In this document: positions 24,503-36,125 of the stretch, in pieces | Layout: the number at the start of each line of letters is the position of its first letter | Numbering within the stretch: position 1 is the first letter of the stretch | NCBI GenBank assembly: GCA_018907035.1 | Contig: JACCIC010000052.1 | Coordinates: forward strand, 2,688,501-2,752,500 | Reading direction: 5' to 3' | Source: Sycobia sp. Sy_11 | Taxonomy: Eukaryota; Arthropoda; Insecta; Hymenoptera; Epichrysomallidae | Length of the DNA: 64,000 bases | Program-made: the position numbers and the translations under genes | The notes under the pieces: model-generated | What the model saw: only the letters and a program-made list of their open reading frames with translations | Database searches by the model: none | Told to the model about the DNA's origin: nothing

Positions 24503-24727
24503 AACTGCCAAGTAAAGTTAGGAAATGCTGAAATGCGGTTAAATAACCGCATTCAGACATTAAGGTGTAATATAATAATACTGTACGTCGCTATGGGCAT
24601 TCCATTTGCCGTGGAATCTTCGAAGTGGGTTACTTTTCTCCCACCGATCACTTTCAGTCGCGGAAAAACACACAAATCAGCCCTCGTCTTTGAGAGCGAG
24701 CTATCTGCTTGTATTCCTAATGTAGCC

Positions 24728-25179
24728 TTAATGTTGGCTGGTAGCCTTGTCGATCCATATCGTCCTCAAAAGTATGTCAGGTCCGTTATATGCTAAACTT
24801 TTCAGATACCGAAGAAACTGCGAAGGTCTCCTGTAGCTGAGTTTCTCTCGAGCAAGCAGTTTTTTCAACTTGCAGTCCTCTGACACTAAAAGTCGACTAA
24901 TCAACTCCGACTTGAGTTTGGCGTACTTGCCCTCCGTAGGTGGATCGCATATCATATCGCGTACCTCACTATCACCTTCGTATTAAGTCCTGGTACCGCA
25001 TGGTGGAACTTAATATTATCCGCCGTGATGCCGCAAATCGTAAATTGTGATTCTAGCATCAAAAAATAGCACTCGAAGTCCTCTCTGTCGAAAGGCCGCA
25101 TCTTTATCGATCCTCGAGCGACGTTTCCGGTGAAGAAACCACCTTCCGTTCTTTTTGTACTACTGTTATCCGCATTCAT
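24728..25179 (-). pseudogene. gypsy-type gag fragment
   Basis: Two overlapping minus frames form one gag. The first has MRPFDREDFECYFLMLESQF, TICGITADNIKFHHAVPGL and then, after a frameshift near 24955, EVRDMICDPPTEGKYAKLKS. ELISRL, RPSQFLRYLKSLA and LLRTIWIDK follow, the conserved capsid layout of gypsy-like elements. ATG at 25179 (MNADNS) is a reasonable start, since the primer-binding site lies about 70 bp upstream. A second frame change follows IWIDK. No protease, RT or integrase follows. Confidence 0.75.
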
Positions 25180-25439
25180 CGCCGAACCCTTCTTTTAGCT
25201 AATTTCACTTACGTTCAAATCTGTTTTCCACTCCAGTTTATAAAATGTATCATGTCGGGGTCACCAATGCAAGAATGGGGTGCAATGATTTGGTATAAGA
25301 ACTTAGATTAATATAAACGATACTTTATTAGCAGACGAGATTTACAGGTGTAACAACTGTAGAGGGAACGCGTGGCGTTGATGCAAACGGCGCGGAGAGT
25401 GTCTTAAGCCCGACTACCGCAGGGACGCTTTGTACCCAT

Positions 25440-26540
25440 GCACTTCTGGTACTTGCAGTCGAATCTAATGGTAGTTCCCATTACTGGTTCCTACTTGTTC
25501 TAAACCTGTCTGTATGCTGTCACCACAACAGTGTGTACGTACGCGTAGTAGGAGTACTAGTGTATCAGTTACCACCGTAATATAATTACATAAGAATGCA
25601 GTTTAATTTCAATTGCTTTAATATAGATAAATTTGTTGTAATAGAACTGCATTTCGAATCTTATTTAAATTAAATATTATGATGAATTTTTTGGGTAACT
25701 GTTGTTTTCACTCATAAAACCCAAGCGACCCAAATCTTACCGAAAAAGTTTCCTTCCACAAAAAAATTCTACCTGATGGCTGTATACATCGCTCAGCGTT
25801 GTCACGTAATGAGTCCTCTCACTGGATAATTTGTCGAAAATCATCAAAACTATACTTTTCAGATCAGCTTTATTCAAAAACTGTTCGGTCGATTTGCATT
25901 TTTTTAATATAAATATGTTGTTATCAACCTAGATTATAATAATATTAGTTTTTCAAACAAATTAACAATTTTTTTACTATGCAGAGAAAACCTTCAAATT
26001 TCTCATTCGAATTCAAAATTACATGTTAAAATCTAAATTTCAAATCGTCATAACATTTTTTTCGTTCGGTCAAATTCGCTGAAATTTCGACAGCTGATAA
26101 ATCATTATGTGCTTCATGTACGTACCAAATTTCACAAAAGTCCATAGAAAATCGATTTTGGGATGTACTATTTTAAAACCTATAAAAAAATTTCAGGTAT
26201 CTGAACAGGTATCTAACAATAAACTCATAAATTATTTATCGCGCAGGGCAGCAAAGTCGCAGACTATAATAAAACAAAGTGGACGCATCTGTTTACATAC
26301 CTTTTATGATGCTGTCCAATATTTAGTTCCAAGTATTTCTTGCTTTATTATTTATAGAAGGCTAAAAGAATCGAACAATATATATATATTATACGGGCTT
26401 CACTTCTCAAAAATTATAATTAGCTACGTCCCTGAAAAGTCGTCAGTGCAGAGCATTTTGTTTAGTTTTGCAAACCACAATAATTCATTTCTCTAGTAGT
26501 CACTACGATCGATTTGGACTTCCGTCAGAGGTATCGAGCA
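25440..26540. other. unassigned stretch
   Basis: The open frame 26107-26496 has no recognisable domain. No repeat family identified. Confidence 0.3.
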
Positions 26541-26544
26541 CTGT

Positions 26545-28232
26545 TAAACTATTAATACCAGGTCAACTCAGATGAATGGCTATATCCAACTTTGGGATTC
26601 GAGTCTTAAAGAAAGTGTGATATTAATCGGTATTATCCTTTTTGTTCTCCAGGTTAATCAGACACTATTCTCACACCTTATTGATATCTTTCGATTTTTG
26701 TAAATTTTATTTTCTCTTATGTGGGAAAATCTCTCTCCCTCTTTCTTTCTTTCTCTCTTTCTCTGCCTTCTTTTATAAAAAGGTTGTGTATGCCAAATCA
26801 CACTGAACATAATTTGTGACGACAAATTATGCTTTTGTTTTTTTATACGTTATATTAACTTCAGAAGTGAGATATGCTATCTTGAATAAAAGAAATCGCA
26901 AAATATGGTTGTTTACCAACAACCTTGAAACTATATATATCAATTATATGATATATTATATATGTGTGTATATATATATATATATATTGTCACTTTTGCA
27001 CCAAAAGGCAATATCCAGTGACCGTTTAAAAAATATGTTATTCCCAGACTATCATTTTGTTTTAATTTCAGTTGGTACTAATACTATAATATTCACGGTA
27101 TTGAATTTAAAAAACGGAAACATACTGTGTGTGTGTGTGTGTGTGTGTGTAAGATACGTTTTCAAAACGGTTTCTACGGAGAAATATTGTATTGGCTATT
27201 GAATACTATATCTCGGAGCCTGAGGACGATTTCTATTAGGAGTTTTGTGTTCGGATGATAGAATACAATATCCAGGTGTTTCCGAACGGCTTTTACGGGG
27301 AGTATTCTGTTTAGTCCGTAGGAAACGATCTTTAGCTTCCTCGGGACATCTACACATATACTGTCATGATCGGAGGGTAAAATATGATGTTCAGGTGTGT
27401 CTGAACGATTTCTACGGGGATTATCGTGTTTAGTTTGTAGGAAATGATGTCTAGCTATGTCGGAACGACTTCTACGGCGAGTTTCGTGTTCAGATGGTAA
27501 AATACGATTTCCAGATGTTTTAGAACAACTACTATGGAGAGATTCGTGTTGGGACGTTAGAATACGATATCTAGATGTTTTGTAATGACTTCTACAGGGA
27601 GTTCCGTCTTTCGTTGGTGGGAAACAATATCCAGGTATGTTGGAACGACTTCTACGAAGATTTTCGTGTTTGAACGATAGAATACGATGCCCAGGTGCCT
27701 CAGGATAATATCTACGGTGAGTTGCGTGTTCGGACGGTAGAAGATGATGCCCAAGTATGACGGGAGGACTTCTATGAAGACATTCGTATTCAACCATTCA
27801 AACGCCCAAACTCCCAGTAGAAGTCGTCGCTGGATATCTGGGCATTGCATTCTACCTCCGTAACACAAAATTCTCTATATCAGTCGTCCCGAGACATATT
27901 CTATCGTCCGAACATAATACTCTCCGTAAATGTCGTCTCGAAACACTTGGACATTTTTTTCTACCGCTCGAACTCGAAAGTACAATTTTCCCCACTGAAA
28001 ATGTATGCAATATATATATTGTACACAAAAGTCAGCGAAATATCACGTTTTTGGAGCGGACGTTGCTTTGAAGCAGCTTTTAATATGGAAGCGACGATAG
28101 GTAAATTACGGTAAATTATTTATAGTAATATAGATTTTTTCATATAGAATACTTTTTACTTAGATATTACTGAACTGTTGATGAAATCGTTTAAATTATT
28201 ATCTCGGGCGAAGCCAAGACGGGGGATGCTAG
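26545..28232 (+). mobile_element. non-autonomous Helitron copy with 60-bp minisatellite (5' end missing)
   Basis: The 3' end has TCTCGGGCGAAGCCAAGA (hairpin, 28202-28219), then CGGGGGATG and CTAG at 28229-28232 before a T, the Helitron terminus. The body from about 26545 (ATACCAGGTCAACTCAGATG...) is collinear with the copies at 52236-54110 and 58999-61008. It carries an internal (TA)n, a (GT)n at about 27127-27152, and the minisatellite. The standard 5' end is not found. No Rep/helicase is encoded. Confidence 0.78.
27205..27985. repeat. 60-bp minisatellite with orientation switch
   Basis: About ten diverged 60-bp units of the type CGACTTCTACGGGGAGTTTC + GTGTTCGGACGGTAGAA + ACGATGTCCAGGTATG run in plus orientation to about 27780. 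They are followed at about 27800-27985 by roughly three units in reverse complement. The 60-bp period keeps one minus frame open for 207 codons as 20-residue repeats (for example HRILPSEHETRRRSRSD). This is probably a by-product of the period. Confidence 0.85.
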
Positions 28233-28236
28233 TGCT

Positions 28237-28294
<58 letters not shown>

Positions 28295-28907
28295 GTCTGG
28301 CATTTAATTTGATATTTTTACGCTAAAACACTGTTATAAAAATTCTATAGTCAATTATTATGCATTATAACAATACAATTTCGATAAATGAAGTGAAAAG
28401 TGTTTTATATACAATATTCAATTAATATACTACAAGTATACAGTTATATAGTAACATTTTTGGAATTAGTATTTGAGTTGTCATACATATATGCAGTATC
28501 ATTCTACGTTTAATAAATGTGCTTTTCATGTATCTATATTGAAATCAAAGACAAGAGAGAAATAAAGGTATACGTGGCAAATAATCATTGACTTTTTCAA
28601 TTGGTCAATCAAAATCCATTTTAACTGCATGCAAACTTGTGGCCACGTGACTTGCGAATAGATTGCTCTTAATCGCTACATTAAGGTCAAATGCTGTTAA
28701 ATGTCTTCTGCGTAGTTCTTGATAATTCTTCCAAATCCCAATGAAATATCTTGATTAACAGACTACATTCTACATTCAATTCGTGCAGATTTTTGCATTG
28801 TTTTCTATGTTGTATTTATTCTATTTTGCTTTAAAACTTGATACTATATTTGACTCACATTTCTTTCACATTCACATTATGCTTTAAGAAAATTAACAAA
28901 TAAATAA

Positions 28908-28953
<46 letters not shown>

Positions 28954-29413
28954 GCAGTCTCTAGCTGCAATCTATTTGTTTTGAGCTTATTCCAGAGGTC
29001 AAATTTGAATCAAAAAATTAAATTCGAATTGATTATTTAGTACAGTCTAACATCCAGAAACGAAAATGTCACTCCTTCAAAATGTAATTGCGAAAAAGTA
29101 GCCTTATCATTCCTTAAAGAATCACTTTATTGATTTAACATCAGTCTTTTTGAAATTCTAAGATGACTCTATAACTTTCTCGCTTTATCGTAAGGTCATA
29201 GTCTGAATCAGTCGTGAGTATAAAAGATAATAGTGCAAGTGTGATTTCGTGCGCGTTTGCTAATGAACCGCAACTCGCTGCTTTTTACGTACACATATAC
29301 TTATATCGAAACACTGATGTCTGAGGTTATAACTGGAACATAATAAAATTTAAACTCGATCAAAGCAGCTCTTTGGTTGGTATTCCCTCGAGGAAGTCAG
29401 TCAAACTAACAGC

Positions 29414-29466
<53 letters not shown>

Positions 29467-32266
29467 ATTATAATAAATTTTTTATTTTAATACAAATATT
29501 TAACTAATTGAAACGAATGAACAAAGTAAGTTCACTCTTTAGGGGATGGCTGAATTTGAACATTACAAAGGACTTAAAAGTGACTCTTGACGAATGATCT
29601 TTCTCTGGAAAAGCATCGTCAGTTCTTAATCAGTTTCTTAAATTAAATCTTACTTTCTTCGAAAACATGATGATTATTTTTATGTATTATAAAATTTCGT
29701 TATTAATCATTTTTACTTCGACAATGCAAGTTTTCAGTAAAGAAGCCCAAAAATAATTAAACTAAATATCATTTTCGGAAATGATTATATTATAATACTA
29801 AAGTAAAGGTAGACATTACTCAATGATTTTTTATATTTTTATCGCACCAAATAATATTATATATTATGGTAAATGAAAAAAGCTACATTTTATTTTAGAT
29901 TGCTTTGTATTTTATAAAAAAAATTTTTAAATAACAGAGGAAATGTACATAATATAATATTAAACATTTATTATATTATATATAAAAACATATTGTGTAT
30001 GATATCAAGTGAATATACAATAAGGGTATAAGATTCTTTCATTTTTATGCAGAACTTCTGCCTGTCCATCTATTACTATGACTATTTGCATTCTGTAATG
30101 AGTTGACAAAAAAATTATTAAAAACTCTCTATTTACATTAAACAATGTTGTAGAATTTAGAACTTGATATCAAAAGAGATTCAATTATTCCACCATTGGC
30201 CAGCATGCCCGTCTTTCAAAATCGATAACTTCCAGTGTTAGATTTGGGCTAATACCTAAGCCAGTCTTTCAATGTTAAACTCCAAAGAATTTGCTACTTG
30301 CAATGATGAATTTTTTTTCTGAATTTTGTATCAAAAATTTCCTTGATATTTTAAAAATATTACTCGAACAACCTCAGTAAGCAAAACATGTTTTTTCAAT
30401 AAAATAAGCGCATCTCAATCTAAATTTAAATTAAAGAAAAAATAATAAACATGTATGTACATATTTTATTCGTGGAATGCATTAATTCAATGAGAAAGAA
30501 AACGAAATATTTAAGAAAAAATTTGCTCAGTGTTTAAATCTAATGATCTGTTTTCAGATTGAGATTTTCATTGTAAATCTTATAATGAAAAAATACAGAA
30601 AAACTTTTAGATACGGTTTTTACATTTGGATATTATTCTTCTTCCTGGTAAAAACCTAACCATTTTGAATGGGTTGCGAAATAGTTACTAGGTAGTAAAA
30701 ATAGAATCAATAATCGTGGCTAGAAACTAGGCAAATCTTAAAATGGAAAATCTGAAAATTGTTAATAAAATTAAGAACAAGGTAAAAACAATATTTTTTA
30801 GAATTTTTTTCAGGCTAATAAATGAACAATTTATTTAACAATTAATATTTATACTATATTATAACATTCTTTTGTTTATTTAACAAAAAAAATTATAAGA
30901 TACGGAAACGAACAATTTGAAAGAATTACCAAGAAATAATAAAGTATGTTTTTCATTCTATTGGGTATCTTAAACATTGTAGGTAATAAATTAGTTTTGG
31001 AAATCTTTTTCTTTTATTATTTAATATCTAAACATTCCCATGAAATAATTAATTAAAATATACTGTTCTTTTATGTCTTATACCGACTTTAATTATTGAT
31101 TCTTAATAAGAGATTCTATTCTATTTATTTATAAAATAAATACTATCATTTGATATTTTTGAATTTTTTTTTTTAAATTCATACTGAGTTGAGTTCATAA
31201 CTTTAACTCGAAAACTTTAATTTATGGAGAATGCACACATTGCCTAGTGACTGGAGACTCCTGTAAGTGGCAAAACATTATCTTGGTTAGTATATAAACT
31301 CGATTAAGGCTTCATAAAGTATATAACATTGTATACGAAATATTGTCGATGCGTTTAATATGTATTATATTATATATAAGATATATAGTGTACGTATAAG
31401 TTACTTCAAAATTATGAACTTGATAAAAATTTAACATTTATTTATTAAAATAATGAATAAATGCATAATCTAAAGTACGTTTATGCGATACTAATTACTA
31501 TGGGTATTAAATACCTAATAAATAGATTTAGGAAATGTATCTATTAGTCGGTCGGAATGATCGGAAAAAACGTTACAAATATTTCTAGTTATTGTCGAAT
31601 ATATATACCTTGTTTCTAGGTTTCTTCATTACAAAATACCTTATTTATGGCTAAAAAATGTTTGTAATTTCTACCAGAGCGTTTATATTAGTAAATTAAC
31701 TTGTAGTATGAAAGTGTTAATTATATTATAATATAAGGTACCAAAAAAGCTCAAATTTCAGCTATTTGCTAATCTCTTGAGATCTAATAGCAATGATTGT
31801 CAACATTGATGTAATTAATAATTTATAAAATAGTAATCAAAACTATGCGCATTTTTTTGTGAGATAATAGTCAACTAAATCTAAATCGTAAGCAATATCT
31901 CCTAGATAGAAAAGAAAGAGCGCTAGTAAAGGGTAACATTTTATTTTGAATGGAAATTAAAACTATTACATTTATTTAAATTTTTAAATGATTTGTAACT
32001 TTATTAATTGCGTTAGAATCTTTCAAAGTAGAAGATAAACATTGTATAAAAAATAATTATTTATATAATTATCAGGACGGAGAAATAAATATCGATAAAA
32101 CAACATTTCCATAAAATTCTAATTGTTCTCAAATTTATTTTTTCTGTATATGGTACCTGTATGTAATGATAATGCACCCAGAACATTTAAGGACTGAAAA
32201 AACTTAAATATATGAAATATCTACAATCATTTAATATTAATTATGTATTTATTCTTTTATTTTCAG
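28233..32266. other. A+T-rich stretch upstream of the transporter, with (TA)n runs
   Basis: Microsatellites at about 28240-28292, 28912-28952 and 29417-29462. GTATAAAAG at 29218-29226 is a possible TATA box. No coding exon recognised. Non-coding first exons of the downstream gene could lie here. Confidence 0.35.
29219..29226 (+). promoter_or_regulatory. candidate TATA box upstream of the transporter
   Basis: TATAAAAG in a 60-bp patch that is less A+T-rich than its surroundings, 3 kb before the first coding exon. A weak candidate. Confidence 0.2.
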
Positions 32267-32359
32267 GTTTTAAGCAAATCAAGTAGCAAAAGGTAATTCA
32301 ATCATGGAGAATAAAAATGGGGAAGCTCTAAATATGCAGCGAGTACAGAATTCGTGCAA
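32267..32359 (+). CDS. path: transporter coding exon 1
   Basis: Acceptor TTTTCAG before 32267, 37 nt of 5' UTR, then ATG at 32304 (MENKNGEALNMQRVQNSC) and donor GTGAGT at 32360, phase 2. The acceptor shows that at least one upstream non-coding exon exists. Confidence 0.8.
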
Positions 32360-32992
32360 GTGAGTTACTTTTCACTAGTTGTTCAGATTATTTGTTCCGG
32401 TATTCTTTATTACTATTTATATGCATCTAATGACTTAATATTTCTAAAATTCCTGAATGTTCGAATATAATATATAAAGTCAATGAATTTATATAAGAAT
32501 CCATAATAACGATATTAATTTTTTAGCAAGACTATATCCCGTGCAGAAATATACTCGGCATATCCCTAGTTCGGACTAGATCCTAGTCAGTATTACTCAT
32601 GATTTCCTCATGTAGGTAAATCTCGCCAGATCCGAGTTAGATTTCCCTTCGATCATCTAATAATCATCTTATATTAATTATTACTTTCTCGACTTTATTC
32701 AGATTTCCTTATCTTTTATTGATTCTTGAAAGAAATACGTTGTTTTGTATAGTCAAAATTTTACAAGCAGAAACTTAAGGAAATGATTAGGATTTCTATC
32801 TTGGTTTTAGTTAGATTTCCTTAACTTCTCCCTATTTTGGAAAAACTCACGTTTTTCTAGCGGAATCTGCATAGTAAGAGAAGTAAGGGAAATGGTTAGG
32901 CTTTCTATTTTGATTCTAGTTAGATTTCCTCAACTTTTTCTAATATTGGAAAGAACGATGTTTTTTGTAGTCAAGGCCTTATGTGTACAGAA

Positions 32993-33047
<55 letters not shown>

Positions 33048-33054
33048 GTGAATG

Positions 33055-33088
<34 letters not shown>

Positions 33089-36072
33089 GAGTGCCGGGAG
33101 AGCTTAAAAATTGATTTACTATGCATGTATTATCTTGTGTTTATAAAATGTTATTATATGATCTTAAGTGCTGTACGGTCATATGCAAAGAATAGTATAG
33201 TAATCGCATATTGTGTTTTAGCATAGTGCATAATGCGTTAGCTTGCGAATCGTAGGGTCGTGGGTTCTTCGATACTCAGCGGAGGTCGGAATTTTCTTCA
33301 TCGAAATAAAATAATTTATACGTTCAACAGAGCTGCTTAATATTAAAATTTACAATAATTAGTGTAAAAAAAATATATTAATAATTATTAATTATTAACT
33401 GCAAATCGTAATACGTAGTAATGCATATAAAAAATAATTTATAAATTCTAATTAATGGTATGCGTCACCTAAATACGTAAATATGTTTTTTTATTTTAAA
33501 TAAATAAATATTAAAGAGTCAAAAAATTATTCACTTAATCGAAGAAACAAAATTAGAATAATTTATTATTGGCTTAATTTCTAGATTTTCTGACTAGATT
33601 TTGTCTAGTTTCCAGCTTGGTATACCTACCAAAATCTAAGCTCGTTCCCTATTAAAAATGCTATTAAAAGTTGGACAAATCGGAACTAGGATCAGACTAG
33701 ATTTCCCTTCTGGATCCGAACATTTAATAAGGAAAACTTACCCGATACTAGTTAGATTCGAGAATGAATTTCCACACGGGATCTTATACCTAGTTTCAAA
33801 CTTGTTTCAAGCTAGATTTTAAACATAAATTAAAATATATTTATGCGATACTACTATTAGATATACCTAAAAAATAGGTTTAGAAAATGTACCTATAAAT
33901 CGGTCGGTATGACCGGAAAAACTTTCTATTTACTGCTGAAAACTAAATTAGTACCTTATTTCTTGTTTTTTTCATTACAAAATAACTTGTTTATAGATAA
34001 AAATTTTTTAGCATTTCTACCAGAGTGCTGATAATGTTCTGCAGCGTTTTTCTATATTTATCTATAGCTATCTATATCTAAGCTATCTATATCTAAGCTG
34101 TGTAAAAAGTACTGTCTGTGTTTAGCAATATTTTATTCAACAAAGTATTTCAATTTATATTTGACTTCGCATCAATTATATATTGAATATATAAAGGCTT
34201 ATTCGGTTTAAAATTACATGCATTATAATGGCTGGGTATAAATGAATAGATTAGGTAAGTTTAGAAATCCTTACATTTTCAACAATTCCAATAATGTATA
34301 ATAAAATAACTATGTAGAGTATTTAATAAATCTTATATTTCTTACAATAACAGTGTTGGCGGTTTTCAGATTTTATAATTACTTGATAAATATAGATTAT
34401 ATTTAAAAATATCAAAGATATTTATCGATATTTATACATTTTTACTAAATTCAAAATTAATTAAAGCATCAAATTAAAAATTTATTGAGTCCATTAGTTT
34501 ATAAATTTATGGAGTCGTATTAAAAAATTATTGAATGAAATTTCTATATTTTATCTTTTAATTAAATTTCAGAACAAATAGCGTTGTAATAGATAACGAA
34601 TCTTTGAGGCCCTCATTGCCAGGATCACCCAGTATAGATTCCTCAGACTATGACCCACACAAGCACCGAAATAGACCGCATCCTACGACGTGAGTAAATA
34701 TTACTGTATATATTAATACGCACTAGAATTATAAATTCGATACAATTATAAATTGAAAATCACGTTTATTATAACAATAAAAACTTCTTTAACTACATTA
34801 GGATCTTCACTGCTAGTCTTCTCTCATCATTTCTTTTTCTCAGCACAGGCAATTAAAAAAATTCTTGATATATATAACAGTAAATTATGGTTGGATGCAA
34901 GAAATGTCAGCCTCGATCTTAGTACAACCGCTAACTTATTCAATTACTCAGTTATTCCCTTGCTTTTCCTAAATTTTGATATTTTTATTCTATTAAGCTG
35001 AATTATGTTACGATCTTGATTACAGTTTTATGTTACTATTCAAGCTGGTTAAGATCCTAATATATTTATTAATTTAATTCAGAACAGCCGACAATTTTTA
35101 ATTCTAATATTTTTGAACAATTTTAATGTATCAAAAAAGAAAAGGATAATATATTTCTAGAAATTTTTTAAATATTTTATTTCTTGCAGAAAAGAATTTA
35201 AGAGCGATTAAAGAAAGTTTTATTAGAATATATCATTAAGTCATAATTTAATATTCTCAAAGTGTAGAGTGAGTGAAAGATAGCTTTTTATACAGATTAG
35301 GACAGAAAATTGATACGTATCTTCAACGTTCAACCTATGTATTAAAAAATATGATACTCCTTTTACAAATATGCTTCACCATTGCAGGAAAACCATTGTT
35401 TGGCTGAATAAACTTCATTTGCCAACATTCGTTACATAATCAGTAAACAAAAGCATCTACTCCATAATCTCGATCGCAAACAGTTAGCATGTCACACAGT
35501 GCAAACGCATTTCAAATATATCATAGTTGAAGTAAAATATCCATTTTTGATTCTTTATAATTCGAGAGTTATTAAGTTTTTTGCTTTAATATAACTTTAT
35601 TCACAATTTACTGGAATAAAATATTTTTAATTTGAAATTAAATGCAAGCCATTTTATTTTAAAGAAAACAAAGTAAAAACTGTAAAGATGTGTAAATATT
35701 TAACTGTGAATAATTTTGATTTGATTTAGTCATCAAATAAAAAAGTAATTCGAAATATTTGAAACAACAAAAAAAATTCTTATTCATATACCAATTAAAT
35801 AAAAAATGCTCCGATGTAAAAATATTATTTTAGTACATGAAATTATTTGGAATTGTAATAAATCATTCTCTGTGCTTGTTTTATTTATTTTGTATAATAA
35901 CTCGATAAAACTTTACATCGAATTCATCAATTTGAAAATGACGACATTTTGAAAATTTTGGTTATGTAATTTTTTGTTATAAAATGTATAAAACGTACTC
36001 TCGTCTTCATACTATTTGACAAAAATCTAGACTAGATGTAAATGTATAGAACATAATTAAATAAAATTCGCA

Positions 36073-36125
<53 letters not shown>

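Larger units (their letters stand above)
24064..25436 (-). mobile_element. deleted gypsy-type LTR retrotransposon
   Basis: Direct repeats of about 157 bp (24064-24221 and 25279-25435) flank a gag remnant on the minus strand. Just inside the right repeat the minus strand reads TTGGTGACCCCGACATGAT, a primer-binding site as in many arthropod gypsy elements. The right LTR is truncated at about 25435, and pol is entirely missing. Confidence 0.72.
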
